DNA of 51,684 nt from Acinetobacter sp. HR7 (GCF_000773685.1 NZ_JPQO01000145.1:1-51684), one strand, 5' to 3'; shown: positions 41,202 to 51,683, counted from the first letter of the stretch. The notes: a model not told the origin generated them from the sequence alone. Numbers and translations: made by a program.

Positions 41202-43403
41202 TTATTGCTGTGCAACAAACTTGGCACGGGCTGCGTGCAGTTTCTTGTAGCTGTCGATCAGACGTAAATGACGGTCCAGACCTTCCAGTTTCATGCTGGT
41301 TTCAGTCAGGCCATAGAAACGGACAGTGCCTTCAACCGAACCAATGACGGCATTCATACGTTCGTCACCAAACATTCGGCGGAAGTTCGGTTCAAAATCT
41401 TCCAGTTCCAGCTCATCATCGAGCAGTACTTCAAGTACTACATCCATGCACTGATAGAACAGGCCACGTTCTACCGTATTGGTATTGTATTGCAGGAACT
41501 GTTCTACCAGATCTTTGGCTTCTTCAAATTGCTGTAGAGCCAGATAGATCAGCAGTTTTAGTTCCAGAATGGTCAGCTGACCCCATTCGGTATTTTCGTC
41601 AAATTCAATCCCGATCAGGGTACGAATCTCGGTGTAATCATCTTCATCTGCTTCTTCCAGGCGTTCAACCAGTGCTTCCAGCTGTTCATCATCCAGACGA
41701 TGCAGGTTCAGAATATCTTCACGATATAACAGCGCCTTGTTAGTATTGTCCCAAACCAGATCTTCCACCAGATAGATTTCTGAATAACCCGGTACCAGAA
41801 TACGGCAGGCTGTTGCTCCCAGATGCGTATAAACCGCCATATATACTTCTTTATCCATATCTTGCAGGATGTTCAGCATGGCTTCAGCTTCTTCGGCATT
41901 GCTGTTTTGACCGTTATTGGTAAAGTCCCACTCCACGAATTCATAATCCGCTTTGCTGCTAAAGAAACGCCAAGACACTACACCGCTGGAATCAATAAAG
42001 TGTTCTACAAAGTTATTTGGCTCGGTCACAGCATTTGAGCTGAATGTCGGACGTGGCAGGTCATTTAGGCCTTCAAAACTACGGCCTTGTAGCAGTTCAG
42101 TCAGACTGCGTTCTAGTGCTACTTCAAAGTTTGGATGTGCGCCAAATGAAGCGAATACCCCACCAGTACGTGGGTTCATCAGGGTGACACACATGACTGG
42201 GAATTGACCGCCTAATGAGGCATCTTTGACCAGTACCGGGAAGCCCTGTTCTTCCAGACCTTTAATCCCTTCAACAATCTTTGGATATTTGGCTAGTACA
42301 TGTTCTGGTACATCTGGCAGGGTCAATTCACCTTCCAAAATTTCACGTTTCACCGCACGTTCAAAGATTTCAGACAGACATTGTACTTGAGCTTCTGCCA
42401 ATGTATTACCGGCACTCATACCATTACTCAGGTATAAGTTTTCAATCAGGTTCGATGGGAAATATACGGTTTCGCTGTCAGACTGACGCACAAATGGCAG
42501 TGAACAGATGCCGCGTGCTTTATTACCTGAGTTAGTGTCATATAAATGTGTACCCAGTAACTCACCTTCCGGATCGTAAATTTCACGGGTGTAGTCATCT
42601 AAAACTTCAGCTGGCAATTCGCCATTTGGACCTGGCTGGAACCATTTTTCATCTGGATAATGAACAAACTCGGCATTGGCCAGGTCTTCACCCCAGAACT
42701 GGTCGTTATAGAAGAAGTTACAGTTCAGACGTTCAATAAATTCACCCAGCGCCGATGCCAGTGCACTCTCTTTGGTCGAGCCTTTACCATTGGTAAAGCA
42801 CATTGGTGACTGTGCATCACGGATATGCAGCGACCAGACATTCGGCACGATATTACGCCACGAAGCAATCTCGATCTTCATGCCCAGACCAGCCAGAATG
42901 CCAGACATATTGGCAATCGTTTCTTCCAGCGGCAGGTCCTTACCCGGAATCATGGTGCTCTGACCAGAAGCCAAGTTTGGCATTAGCAAGGCCTGTGCAT
43001 CAGCATCAATGCTTTCAACTTCTTCAATGACAAATTCAGGACCGGTCTGGATTACCTTTTTCACAGTACAACGGTCGATTGAACGCAAAATGCCTTGGCG
43101 GTCTTTTTCAGAAATATCAGCTGGCAGTTCAACCTGAATTTTGAATATCTGTTTGTAACGGTTTTCCGGATCAACAATATTGTTTTGCGACAGACGAATA
43201 TTATCGGTTGGGATATTACGTGCCAGACAGTAAACTTTTACGAAATACGCTGCACATAAAGCTGAAGATGCCAGAAAATAATCAAATGGGCCTGGCGCAG
43301 AACCATCACCTTTATAGCGGATCGGCTGATCGGCGATTACCGTGAAGTCATCGAACTTGGCTTCCTGACGAAGATTATCGAGATAATTGACCTTAATTTC
43401 CAT
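41202..43403 (-). CDS. OsmC/YcaO fusion protein with C-terminal TPR-like region
   Basis: A 733-residue protein. The first 150 residues are an OsmC-like domain with the paired redox cysteines C50 (SSALCAAYF) and C112 (SIDRCTVKKVI). The central part is a YcaO domain with its ATP-site Glu-rich segments (KGSTKESALASALGEFIERLN, AQVQCLSEIFERAVKREI, VALERSLTELLQGRSFE). The C-terminal 150 residues are acidic helices (LEEADEDDYTEI ... LEDFEPNFRRMFGDERM), probably TPR-like. E. coli YcaO, without OsmC, supports ribosomal protein S12 methylthiolation by RimO. The family activates amide backbones with ATP. The OsmC fusion may supply or protect a sulfur or thiol. No peptide precursor gene is adjacent, so natural-product synthesis is not indicated. 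Confidence 0.88.
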   Translation of the reverse strand: MEIKVNYLDNLRQEAKFDDFTVIADQPIRYKGDGSAPGPFDYFLASSALCAAYFVKVYCLARNIPTDNIRLSQNNIVDPENRYKQIFKIQVELPADISEKDRQGILRSIDRCTVKKVIQTGPEFVIEEVESIDADAQALLMPNLASGQSTMIPGKDLPLEETIANMSGILAGLGMKIEIASWRNIVPNVWSLHIRDAQSPMCFTNGKGSTKESALASALGEFIERLNCNFFYNDQFWGEDLANAEFVHYPDEKWFQPGPNGELPAEVLDDYTREIYDPEGELLGTHLYDTNSGNKARGICSLPFVRQSDSETVYFPSNLIENLYLSNGMSAGNTLAEAQVQCLSEIFERAVKREILEGELTLPDVPEHVLAKYPKIVEGIKGLEEQGFPVLVKDASLGGQFPVMCVTLMNPRTGGVFASFGAHPNFEVALERSLTELLQGRSFEGLNDLPRPTFSSNAVTEPNNFVEHFIDSSGVVSWRFFSSKADYEFVEWDFTNNGQNSNAEEAEAMLNILQDMDKEVYMAVYTHLGATACRILVPGYSEIYLVEDLVWDNTNKALLYREDILNLHRLDDEQLEALVERLEEADEDDYTEIRTLIGIEFDENTEWGQLTILELKLLIYLALQQFEEAKDLVEQFLQYNTNTVERGLFYQCMDVVLEVLLDDELELEDFEPNFRRMFGDERMNAVIGSVEGTVRFYGLTETSMKLEGLDRHLRLIDSYKKLHAARAKFVAQQ

Positions 43404-43758
43404 GTGGATACCTAAATATTCTTATGTGCCGCCACGGACAGATAAGATGCTAAATCTGAATATACAAGCCGAATCACGGAGGAGAATTTGACTCAAAAAT
43501 AAAAATAACCCGGGTTAAACCTTCAACCAGTTAGCTTGAGGATAAGCTCGAGTAAGAATGGGCGCTATTATAGAATCATTTTATGAAATTGATAATGTTT
43601 GCTCGAATTTCCTGCAGATTTATCAAAATATCTGTTAATTAAATATTCAGGAAATCTGGCTTTAAGCCGGGAACAGGCTGTTTTTATTGATACTTGCTGT
43701 TCCCGACTGGATTTTATGGGCTGTGAGATATGTCGTTTAAATCAGATAAAGATCCAAA
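43404..43758. other. Intergenic region upstream of OsmC-YcaO
   Basis: These 355 bases separate the TorF-like gene end and the OsmC-YcaO start, both on the minus strand. They should contain the OsmC-YcaO promoter. A stem GGGAACAG / CTGTTCCC with a long loop (about 43670-43710) may end the TorF transcript. I see no gene. Confidence 0.4.
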
Positions 43759-44529
43759 TTAAAAGTCATAGCCAATACCAAACACAGCGAGATCGCGCTG
43801 TTTATCACCAAAACGGTCATAACCACCGAAGATATAATCACCAGACAAGGTCAATTTCGGCGCAACTTCATAACTCAATCCGGCAGTTGCATAACGGAAA
43901 GCATGCTGTTTTGTGGTATTACCCAGCTCATTACCTTCATATTTGCCTTCATCATTAAAGTAACCACCTGCTGCACCGACATGCGCACCAAGCTTGTTAT
44001 TAATCTGATGGGTTAGATCCAGGGTATAAAAAGTATCACCTTGATTGGCATAGGCGACATCATATAAATAGGTCGATACACCTGCTGTAACACTGGTCTT
44101 GTCATTCAGTGCACGACTTACATTCAAACCTAATTCATTTGAAGTGGTATGGCTGCCACCCGGATAATAGTAGGTCGCATCCCAAAAATTCCAGTCGTAG
44201 TTTTCACTGCTATAGGTATAGCCCACGATAAAATCATGTTCGACTTTATCGCGACGATGTGACTTCTTGCCTTCCAGTTCCGGATAGGAATAACCTAAGG
44301 TTGAGCCCCAGTAACCGACATAAAAATTACCATAAGCCAGATTCAGCGCTGCCTGTAAGGCAACGTCATCATTTTCTGGCGCATTGGTCAGACCACGGGA
44401 GATGTATTTAGAAACTACACTGATGTTTCCACTGGTTTCAATTTTTTTTGCTTCTGCATCATCTGCAAAACAATAAACACTAGAAACAGCAGCACAGCCG
44501 AAAAGGACTGTTTGTTTGAAAATTCTCAT
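43759..44529 (-). CDS. TorF-family putative porin
   Basis: A 256-residue outer-membrane beta-barrel. A signal peptide (MRIFKQTVLFGCAAVSSVYCFA, cleavage before DDAEA) is followed by ISVVSKYISRGLTNAPENDDVALQAALN, the recognisable TorF start, and many amphipathic strands with aromatic ends such as FYVGYWGSTLGY and YDWNFWDATYYYPGG, ending in the C-terminal aromatic (GIGYDF). TorF-family proteins are thought to be porins, but their solutes are mostly unknown. It is 127 bases after betA on the same strand but a terminator-like hairpin lies between, so linked transcription with bet is uncertain. A role in uptake of choline-related solutes is possible, not shown. Confidence 0.82.
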   Translation of the reverse strand: MRIFKQTVLFGCAAVSSVYCFADDAEAKKIETSGNISVVSKYISRGLTNAPENDDVALQAALNLAYGNFYVGYWGSTLGYSYPELEGKKSHRRDKVEHDFIVGYTYSSENYDWNFWDATYYYPGGSHTTSNELGLNVSRALNDKTSVTAGVSTYLYDVAYANQGDTFYTLDLTHQINNKLGAHVGAAGGYFNDEGKYEGNELGNTTKQHAFRYATAGLSYEVAPKLTLSGDYIFGGYDRFGDKQRDLAVFGIGYDF

Positions 44530-44607
44530 AAAATATAAATTATATTAAGCAAAGAATGGATAACACTGAAACCGATGACAGCCCTATCCAGCTTTGGGTA
44601 AAAATAA

Positions 44608-44650
44608 ATTTCGCTATATTCCTTGATGCAATAAGCAACAGGAATATAGC
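44608..44650 (-). terminator. Terminator after betA
   Basis: GCTATATTCC (44650-44641, minus strand) pairs with GGAATATAGC (44622-44613) across an 18-base loop, followed by GAAATTTATTTTT. It lies just after the betA stop and probably ends the betIBA transcript. Confidence 0.65.
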
Positions 44651-44656
44651 CATGAC

Positions 44657-46315
44657 TTAAGCGCGTGGGGCCCGGTAGAAAGGCGCTGTAGAAGCAGGTA
44701 ATGCCTGCTTGCCACGGATATGATCTGCAAGCTTTTCAGCCATCATGATCGTGGTTGCATTGAGGTTGCCTGTAATAATAAGCGGCATAATTGAAGCATC
44801 GATGACACGTAGGCCTTGCATCTCATGCACACGCCCATAACCATCGACAACTGCCATATCATCCTCACCCATTTTACAGCTACAGGACGGATGATACGCT
44901 GTTTCTGCATGATTACGAACAAATTCATCAATTTCTGCATCAGTTTGCAGATTTTTGCCCGGACTGATTTCCTCACCACGATAGGGATCCAGGGCGGGCT
45001 GATGCATAATTTCACGGGTAATACGGATAGCATCCCGGAATTCGCGCCAGTCCTGTTCAGTGCTCATATAGTTGAACAGAATGCTTGGATGTTCAAATGG
45101 ATCTTTGGATTTCAGGCGAACCCGACCACGAGATGGTGAACGCATAGAACCGACATGGGCCTGGAAACCGTGCTCATGAATAGCATTGGTCCCATTATAG
45201 TTAATCGCCACTGGCAGGAAGTGGTATTGGATGTTTGGCCATTCAAACTCATCCGAAGAACGGATAAAGCCTCCGGCTTCAAACTGGTTGCTGGCGCCAA
45301 TGCCTTTGCCCAGGAATAGCCATTCTGCGCCAATCATGGGCTGGTTATACCATTTCAATGCCGGATATAAACTGACCGGTTTTTTGCACTTATATTGTAA
45401 GTACATTTCCAGATGGTCTTGCAGGTTTTCACCCACACCCGGCAGATCCTGAACCACGGGAATATCCAGACTTTTTAATAACTCAGCCGGACCTACACCA
45501 GAGCGTTGCAAGATTTGTGGAGATGCAATTGCACCTGCACATAGTAGAACTTCACGATCCGCAAAGACCTGAATCGGCTGTAAGGTATTTTGACCTTCAA
45601 AATATTCTACGCCAATCGCCTGATTGCGATTAAACAGAATTCGGTTGGTCATGGCATGGGTAATAATGGTGAGATTATCCCGGCCTTTGGCCATATCCAG
45701 ATAACCACGTGCCGTACTGGAGCGACGACCTTGTGGTGTCACAGTACGATCCATTGGCCCGAAGCCTTCCTGTTGGTAGCCATTCAAGTCATCGGTACGT
45801 GGATAACCGGCTTGAACCCCAGCTTCCACCATGGCATGAAACAGCTCATTATTACCATTCTTAGGCGTTGCGACTGAAACCGGGCCTGAATCGCCATGAT
45901 AGTCATTGCCGCCAATATCGCGGGTTTCAGCTTTTTTGTAATAGGGTAGACACTGCGCATAGTTCCAGTGTTCCAGACCTTTAAGGCTGGCCCACTGTTC
46001 CAGATCCATAGCATTACCACGGATATAGCACATGCCATTAATCAGTGAAGATCCGCCCAGACCTTTACCACGACCACATTCCATACGGCGATTGTTCATG
46101 TGGGGTTCTGGATCAGTCAGGTAGGCCCAGTTATAACGGCGTCCTTGTAAAGGATAAGCTAAAGCAGCCGGCATCTGGGTTCTAAAATCCAGACGATAGT
46201 CCGGACCACCTGCCTCAAGTAATAGCACTTTAGTATCTGGATCTTCAGTTAAACGCGCTGCCAGAACATTACCCGCAGAGCCCGCACCGATAATAATATA
46301 GTCGTAATTCATCAA
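44657..46315 (-). CDS. betA: Choline dehydrogenase BetA
   Basis: A 552-residue GMC-family flavoprotein that oxidises choline to betaine aldehyde, usually associated with the membrane and the respiratory chain. The FAD motif is [15 protein letters not shown] (G10, G12, G15) and the substrate side has [17 protein letters not shown] and the catalytic-His region [13 protein letters not shown], then [15 protein letters not shown] at the C-terminus. The length is normal for the family. It lies seven bases after betB, so the two are translated from one message under BetI control. Confidence 0.95.
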   Translation of the reverse strand: MMNYDYIIIGAGSAGNVLAARLTEDPDTKVLLLEAGGPDYRLDFRTQMPAALAYPLQGRRYNWAYLTDPEPHMNNRRMECGRGKGLGGSSLINGMCYIRGNAMDLEQWASLKGLEHWNYAQCLPYYKKAETRDIGGNDYHGDSGPVSVATPKNGNNELFHAMVEAGVQAGYPRTDDLNGYQQEGFGPMDRTVTPQGRRSSTARGYLDMAKGRDNLTIITHAMTNRILFNRNQAIGVEYFEGQNTLQPIQVFADREVLLCAGAIASPQILQRSGVGPAELLKSLDIPVVQDLPGVGENLQDHLEMYLQYKCKKPVSLYPALKWYNQPMIGAEWLFLGKGIGASNQFEAGGFIRSSDEFEWPNIQYHFLPVAINYNGTNAIHEHGFQAHVGSMRSPSRGRVRLKSKDPFEHPSILFNYMSTEQDWREFRDAIRITREIMHQPALDPYRGEEISPGKNLQTDAEIDEFVRNHAETAYHPSCSCKMGEDDMAVVDGYGRVHEMQGLRVIDASIMPLIITGNLNATTIMMAEKLADHIRGKQALPASTAPFYRAPRA

Positions 46316-46322
46316 ATCCCCC

Positions 46323-47798
46323 TTATGCGCTAAATACAGACTGGAAAGGACTGAGTTCGACCTGAATCGATTTGGTCTGGGTGTAATGCTGCAAGGTTAC
46401 AAGCCCATTTTCACGTCCAACACCGGAGTGCTTATAACCACCGACCGGCATTTCCGCAGGTGATTCACCCCAGGTATTAATCCAGCAGATACCGGCTTCG
46501 ACCTGATGAATAATTCGGTGTGCACGGACTAAGTCTGGTGTGACGACACCTGCGGCCAGACCATAATCGGTATCATTGGCACGGCGAATCGCTTCTTGCT
46601 CGGTGTCATAACTCAAGATGCTCATGACTGGACCGAAGATTTCTTCACGTACAATGGTCATGTCATCGCGGCAGTCGGTAAACACGGTTGGCAGGACATA
46701 CGCCCCTTGGGCAAACTGTTCATCCTCAGCACGGCCGCCGCCATACAATAAGCGCGCCCCTTCTATCTTGCCTTTTTCGATATAGCCCAGCACTTTTTCC
46801 ATATGCTCAAAGCTGGACACCGGACCGAAATTGGTTTCAGGATCGAGAGGATCACCCATACGGATATGTTCAACACGCTGCAAAATCTTTTCTTCAAATT
46901 TTGCTTTCAATGCCAAAGGTACAAAAACGCGAGTACCGTTAGTACACACCTGACCGGAACTATAGAAGTTGGCCATCATGGCAATATCAGCCGCCAGATC
47001 CAGATCGGCATCTTCACAGATAATGAGTGGAGATTTTCCGCCCAGCTCCATAGTGACTTCTTTCAGGCTAGAATTTGCAGCTTGTGCCATAACTTTTTTG
47101 CCGGTTGAAACGCCACCAGTGAACGATACTTTGGCAATATCAGGATGCGAAGTCAGATAACCACCAATTTCACCACTGCCGGTAACCACATTAAAGACAC
47201 CATGCGGTACACCAGCTTCAGTATAAATTTCTGCCAGTTTCAGTGCAGTTAAAGGCGTAACTTCACTGGCTTTGAAAATCATGGCATTGCCTGCAGCGAG
47301 TGCCGGTGCAGATTTCCACAATGCGATCTGAATCGGATAATTCCATGCGCCAATTCCAGCGACAACACCCAAAGGTTCACGGCGAGTATAGACAAAGGAA
47401 CTGCTTCTCAGCGGGATTTGCTGGCCTTCAAGAACCGGTAGAATCCCCGCATAATATTCGAGTACATCTGCACCTGTCGTAATATCAACAGTCGATGTTT
47501 CACTAAAGGCTTTACCGCTGTCCAGACTTTCTAATTTTGCCAGCTCATCGTTGCGCTCGCGTAAAATGGCGACTGCCTTGTTCAAGATGCGCGAGCGTTG
47601 AATCGCGGTCATTTCTGCCCAGACTTTTTGCCCTTGTTGTGCAGATTCAACCGCACGATCGATATCATTTTTTGAACAGACCTGCACTTCAGCCAGGACT
47701 TCGCCTGTTGCAGGATTAATCGTTTGAAACGTGCTATTGGACGTTGCATCGACATATTGTCCATGGATATAAGGACGTTGCAGTTTGAATGTTGTCAA
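46323..47798 (-). CDS. betB: Betaine aldehyde dehydrogenase BetB
   Basis: A 491-residue NAD(P)+-dependent aldehyde dehydrogenase that converts betaine aldehyde to glycine betaine. Catalytic residues are C285 in [15 protein letters not shown] and E251 in [10 protein letters not shown], with the conserved N in [14 protein letters not shown] and the cofactor loop [11 protein letters not shown]. It lies between betI (21 bases upstream) and betA (seven bases downstream). Function is clear from sequence and context. Confidence 0.96.
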   Translation of the reverse strand: MTTFKLQRPYIHGQYVDATSNSTFQTINPATGEVLAEVQVCSKNDIDRAVESAQQGQKVWAEMTAIQRSRILNKAVAILRERNDELAKLESLDSGKAFSETSTVDITTGADVLEYYAGILPVLEGQQIPLRSSSFVYTRREPLGVVAGIGAWNYPIQIALWKSAPALAAGNAMIFKASEVTPLTALKLAEIYTEAGVPHGVFNVVTGSGEIGGYLTSHPDIAKVSFTGGVSTGKKVMAQAANSSLKEVTMELGGKSPLIICEDADLDLAADIAMMANFYSSGQVCTNGTRVFVPLALKAKFEEKILQRVEHIRMGDPLDPETNFGPVSSFEHMEKVLGYIEKGKIEGARLLYGGGRAEDEQFAQGAYVLPTVFTDCRDDMTIVREEIFGPVMSILSYDTEQEAIRRANDTDYGLAAGVVTPDLVRAHRIIHQVEAGICWINTWGESPAEMPVGGYKHSGVGRENGLVTLQHYTQTKSIQVELSPFQSVFSA

Positions 47799-47819
47799 TG
47801 GAATTCCCTCGCAGATTGT

Positions 47820-48398
47820 TTATTTGAGTTGTTGCCGGATATATTCACTACACAGTTCAATCGGCAGTTCTGGATCAATTTCGCCACTTACTAAAGCACC
47901 TCTTAGCCAGAATCCATCAATGAGTGCAGCCAGACCTTGTGCTGCCTTCTCAGCTTGATCCTTACTCAGCTTTTTCATGAATTCATATTTAAGATTGGAA
48001 TGTAAGCGGTAATGGTTTATTTGCTGTAAACGATGTAAATCAGGCTGGTGCAGACTGCTGGCCCAAAAAGCCAACCACACCTTCATGGCCGCTTTATCTG
48101 TTTGTGGAGCAGTAAAATTGCCACGCACAATCGCCAGTAAGCGTTGTTCAGGGGCGTCATTCACCTGTGACTTGATTTCAGCAACAGACTTACCTAATTG
48201 CTGCAATAAGTAACGCATTGTGGCTTCAATTAACCCATTTTTACCTTGAAAATAATGACTTATGATGCCGGTTGAGACACCTGCCCTCTGAGCAATCTGA
48301 CTAATTGAAGCTTCTGCAAAACCTAGCTCATTGACTGCAGCTAAGGTGGCATCGATCAGTTGCTGACGACGGATCGGTTGCATACCAACTTTTGGCAT
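47820..48398 (-). CDS. betI: TetR-family choline-responsive repressor BetI
   Basis: A 192-residue TetR-type repressor. The N-terminal helix-turn-helix (about 10-55) reads [52 protein letters not shown]. The start [19 protein letters not shown] is close to E. coli BetI. It should repress betIBA and betT until choline is present. It is the first gene of the betIBA operon, and a 20-bp palindrome lies in the betI-betT intergenic region. Confidence 0.94.
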   Translation of the reverse strand: MPKVGMQPIRRQQLIDATLAAVNELGFAEASISQIAQRAGVSTGIISHYFQGKNGLIEATMRYLLQQLGKSVAEIKSQVNDAPEQRLLAIVRGNFTAPQTDKAAMKVWLAFWASSLHQPDLHRLQQINHYRLHSNLKYEFMKKLSKDQAEKAAQGLAALIDGFWLRGALVSGEIDPELPIELCSEYIRQQLK

Positions 48399-48486
48399 AG
48401 GACTAACCTGAATAACGGATGTAGCAATAAAAAATCACTCTGCTAAAGCAAATAGCTGAATGATGTAACAATTCATAAACGCTTTT

Positions 48487-48506
48487 TTAATTGAACGTTC
48501 AATTAA
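48487..48506. promoter_or_regulatory. BetI operator palindrome
   Basis: TTAATTGAACGTTCAATTAA is a perfect 20-bp palindrome, between divergent betI and betT. It has the GAACGTTC core expected for BetI. It lies 89 bases before betI and 163 before betT, so it could regulate both directions. No other clear dyad is seen in the 271-base gap. Confidence 0.82.
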
Positions 48507-48669
48507 TAAAAATTATAGTGCCAGCTCACCCTTGATGTACAGCGCAGTTTGTTTTGGATTTGCAAAAGTTTGTAATTCACGAAAACAAGGAAGCTTTAGG
48601 GCCAGCTTTTGCTTTTAAATCACACTGCACTGTAGATCATCCGGCAACAAAAACGATGGTCAGAGATTT

Positions 48670-50706
48670 ATGCAAAAGAAAAACGAAGAGGTGCAAGATA
48701 GTCTGAATAAGGTAGTCTTTTATTGTTCGGCGACGCTTATTCTGCTATTTTCTATCATCACGATTTTATTTAATGAACAAGCCAATCTAATCATTATTAA
48801 TATTTTAAACTGGGTCAGTAGTACCTTTAGCTGGTATTACCTGCTGGCGGCAACGCTGTATCTGGTTTTTATTGTCTTTATCGCCTGCTCACGTTATGGC
48901 GAAATCAAGCTTGGTCCCAAACATTCTAAACCCGAATTCAGCCTGCTGAGCTGGTCGGCCATGTTGTTCTCAGCCGGGATCGGGATTGACTTGATGTTCT
49001 TCTCGGTCGCTGAACCCCTGTCGCACTATATGAGTCCTCCAGTCGGTGAAGCTGAAACCTTTGAAGCCGCGCGTCAGTCTATGGTCTGGACCCTGTTTCA
49101 CTATGGTCTGACCGGCTGGAGCATGTACGCGCTGATTGGGGTTGCGTTGGGATATTTCAGTTATCGCTATAATTTACCACTGACAATTCGCTCTGCGCTT
49201 TATCCTATTTTTGGAAAAAGAATTAATGGCCCAATTGGCCATACAGTAGATACCGCTGCAGTACTCGGTACGATTTTTGGTATTGCCACAACCTGCGGTA
49301 TTGGTGTGGTTCAGCTGAACTACGGTCTGCATGTCCTGTTCGGCTTGCCGGAAAATATCTGGATTCAAACTGCATTAATTGGTGTTGCAGTCATTATTAC
49401 TATTATTTCCGTGACTGCGGGTGTCAATAAAGGTATTCGGGTTCTGTCTGAAATTAATATCTATGTATCAATCGGGTTGCTGCTCTTTATTCTCTTTATG
49501 GGAAATACAGAGTTTTTATTAGCGGCTCTAATTCAGAATTTTGGTGATTATCTCAGCCAGTTCCCGAAACTCTCTTTAAGCAGTTTTCCTTTTGAGCAGC
49601 CTAAAGAATGGATGAATAGCTGGACGCTGTTCTTCTGGGCATGGTGGATTGCCTGGTCGCCTTTTGTCGGTCTGTTCCTGGCACGTATTTCCCGTGGTCG
49701 TACTATTCGTGAATTTGTCACCGGGACTTTAGTTATTCCTCTGTTATTTACCCTGACCTGGTTGTCTATTTTCGGTAACAGTGCTTTATACAGCGTGATT
49801 TTTGATGGTAATACTCAGCTTGCGACAACTGTTTTAGAAAATCCAGCGCATGGTTTTTATGACCTGCTAGCACAGTATCCAGGTTTCACATTTCTCGCAG
49901 GTGTCGCCACCATTACAGGTTTGCTGTTCTATGTGACTTCAGCGGATTCAGGGGCATTGGTATTGGGGAACTTCACCACTAAATTCACTAATATTGAGCA
50001 TGATTCACCGCGCTGGCTCAGTGTGTTCTGGGCCATTGCTATCGGTTTGCTAACTTTGGCAATGCTCATGGCGAATGGCGTGACAGCATTACAGAACACC
50101 ACGATTATTATGGGTCTGCCTTTTAGTTTCGTGATTTTCTTTGTGATGGCCGGACTGTATAAGTCCTTGCGTCTGGAGGATTTTCGGCAGGCCAGTACCA
50201 GTCTGAATGCTGCGCCTGTGGTCGGTAATGTGGATATCCTGAACTGGAAGAAGCGTCTGAGCCGGGTCATGCTGCATCCAAGCCTATCCCAGACCCGAAC
50301 CATGCTGGATAATGTTTGCAAACCAGCCATTGAGGCCGTTGCAACCGAGTTAATTGACAAAGGCATTCAAGTAAATATTCAGGAAAAACCGCTTGAGGAA
50401 GAACCTGAACTGTATCATCTGGATCTCACCATTCAGCTGGATGAAGAAGAAAACTTTGTCTATGAAATATGGCCGGTACGCTATGACACGCCAAATTTCA
50501 GTTCACGGGGTAAACGAACCAAACGTTATTACTATCGTCTGGAAAGTTATCTGTTTGAAGGCTCTCAGGGCAACGATCTGGTCGGTTATAGTAAGGAACA
50601 GGTGATCAATGACATCCTGGATAAATATGAACGCCATATGATGTATCTGCATATTAACCGGATCAGCCCAGGTAAACGTCCGCTGTTCCCGGACCGTGAA
50701 ATCTAG
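48670..50706 (+). CDS. betT: BetT choline transporter (BCCT family)
   Basis: A 678-residue inner-membrane transporter, about the length of E. coli BetT (677). Twelve hydrophobic segments fill residues about 15-500. The BCCT choline-site helix is visible in FFWAWWIAWSPFVGLFLARISRGRTIREF, preceded by MFFSVAEPLSHYMSPP; GVVQLNYGLHVLFGLP lies in helix 5. The 170-residue C-terminal cytoplasmic tail is typical of the osmotically regulated long form. It imports choline with protons. The ATG at 48670 has no strong Shine-Dalgarno sequence (TCAGAGATTT). It is divergent from betI and shares the operator region; the marC-like gene follows after 25 bases. Confidence 0.93.
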   Translation: MQKKNEEVQDSLNKVVFYCSATLILLFSIITILFNEQANLIIINILNWVSSTFSWYYLLAATLYLVFIVFIACSRYGEIKLGPKHSKPEFSLLSWSAMLFSAGIGIDLMFFSVAEPLSHYMSPPVGEAETFEAARQSMVWTLFHYGLTGWSMYALIGVALGYFSYRYNLPLTIRSALYPIFGKRINGPIGHTVDTAAVLGTIFGIATTCGIGVVQLNYGLHVLFGLPENIWIQTALIGVAVIITIISVTAGVNKGIRVLSEINIYVSIGLLLFILFMGNTEFLLAALIQNFGDYLSQFPKLSLSSFPFEQPKEWMNSWTLFFWAWWIAWSPFVGLFLARISRGRTIREFVTGTLVIPLLFTLTWLSIFGNSALYSVIFDGNTQLATTVLENPAHGFYDLLAQYPGFTFLAGVATITGLLFYVTSADSGALVLGNFTTKFTNIEHDSPRWLSVFWAIAIGLLTLAMLMANGVTALQNTTIIMGLPFSFVIFFVMAGLYKSLRLEDFRQASTSLNAAPVVGNVDILNWKKRLSRVMLHPSLSQTRTMLDNVCKPAIEAVATELIDKGIQVNIQEKPLEEEPELYHLDLTIQLDEEENFVYEIWPVRYDTPNFSSRGKRTKRYYYRLESYLFEGSQGNDLVGYSKEQVINDILDKYERHMMYLHINRISPGKRPLFPDREI

Positions 50707-50731
50707 GATATCTCAACTACGGAAGGACTGA

Positions 50732-51343
50732 ATGATGTCAGAAAGTTTGAATGCATTTGCCCTGTTTTTCTCCCTGCTCAACCCTTTTCTGATGAGTATC
50801 TATATGCTCGGAATTATCCGTAATTCCGACGCAAAAGTATTCAACATGGCATTGATTCAGGGCAGTCTGATCAGCTTTATTGTGTTCATCATTTTTGCAA
50901 AAACCGGTGAAGCCTTCTTTAATGAAGTCTTGCATGTACGGTTTGAGTCCTTCCAGATTTTTGGCGGTATTATTTTTCTGGTGATTGGCTATCGTTATGT
51001 CTTTGAAGGTGCTGATACGATTGGTGTGATGCGTGGAGCGCCCAGTCATCTGGCGGGTACGATTGCCATGCCGTTTATGATCGGTCCCGGCACCATTTCG
51101 GCTTCCGTGATTACCGGGATTCAGCTCAGTTTAATGCAAACCATTCTGGTGATCTTTTTCACTTTATTTTTAACCTGTAGCTTACTGATCCTGATGAAGT
51201 ATCTGCATGATCATATGCAGCACAAATATTCTAATTATATTGACCTTTATGTCGATATCGTTGGTCGTGTCGCAGCACTATTAATCGGAACCATCGCCAT
51301 TGATATGATTGTGACAGGTGTCAGTGGCATCATACAGAAATAA
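50732..51343 (+). CDS. MarC-family inner membrane protein
   Basis: A 203-residue protein with six hydrophobic segments, of the MarC/NAAT family (UPF0056). Marks include FFSLLNPFLMSIYMLGI at the start and FMIGPGTISASVITGIQ in the middle. Function is unsettled: MarC was once thought linked to multiple drug resistance and one archaeal relative transports amino acids. It begins 25 bases after betT with AAGGA upstream of the ATG pair, so it is probably cotranscribed with betT. Confidence 0.87.
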   Translation: MMSESLNAFALFFSLLNPFLMSIYMLGIIRNSDAKVFNMALIQGSLISFIVFIIFAKTGEAFFNEVLHVRFESFQIFGGIIFLVIGYRYVFEGADTIGVMRGAPSHLAGTIAMPFMIGPGTISASVITGIQLSLMQTILVIFFTLFLTCSLLILMKYLHDHMQHKYSNYIDLYVDIVGRVAALLIGTIAIDMIVTGVSGIIQK

Positions 51344-51351
51344 TTTAATCA

Positions 51352-51555
51352 TTATAAAAGTCGTCTTAACTGCTTGTTGCGTGTCACCAATCCCAAGACT
51401 TTTCGGCGCGCCATAATATCTTCTTGGCTGCATTTCAGCATTTCACTGAGCTGTTCAATCGGCAAGTGATTATTTTCGATTAGAATAATGTCCTGCTCAC
51501 GCGTCCAATGTGCCGTGAGCAATTTAGCGGTTAATTTCTTGGTATTTACTCTCAT
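51352..51555 (-). CDS. Small SANT/Myb-like hypothetical protein
   Basis: A 67-residue basic protein. The segment HWTREQDIILIENNHLPIEQLSEMLKCSQEDIMARRKVLGL resembles a single SANT/Myb-type three-helix fold with the first Trp of the repeat, and the ends are rich in Lys and Arg. It may bind DNA or RNA. It is convergent with marC with an eight-base gap. Its promoter region extends into the terminal 19-bp repeat, so an adjacent insertion sequence may drive or block it. No partner gene is visible. Confidence 0.6.
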   Translation of the reverse strand: MRVNTKKLTAKLLTAHWTREQDIILIENNHLPIEQLSEMLKCSQEDIMARRKVLGLVTRNKQLRRLL

Positions 51556-51664
51556 TCATTTCAACATATCATCAAACAGTTGATTTTATTTTAAAACACT
51601 ATAAATCATGTGCTGTTGAAGTCTGGTAAATGAAAATTTGTGGTTTGAAACGGATTTATTTAAG

Positions 51665-51683
51665 TAACCTGAGTTCGATATAA
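51665..51683. repeat. Right copy of the 19-bp inverted repeat shared by both window ends
   Basis: TAACCTGAGTTCGATATAA is the exact reverse complement of bases 1-19. It lies about 110 bases upstream of the small SANT-like ORF. If both are the outer tips of one IS, its terminal repeat begins with about AACCTGAG and the rest of the element lies beyond the window on both sides. Confidence 0.7.

Noticed and set aside
41202..43403. A thiazole/oxazole peptide gene cluster driven by YcaO
   Set aside because: No short precursor ORF, dehydrogenase, protease or export gene lies beside it; the OsmC-YcaO fusion is a known stand-alone type.
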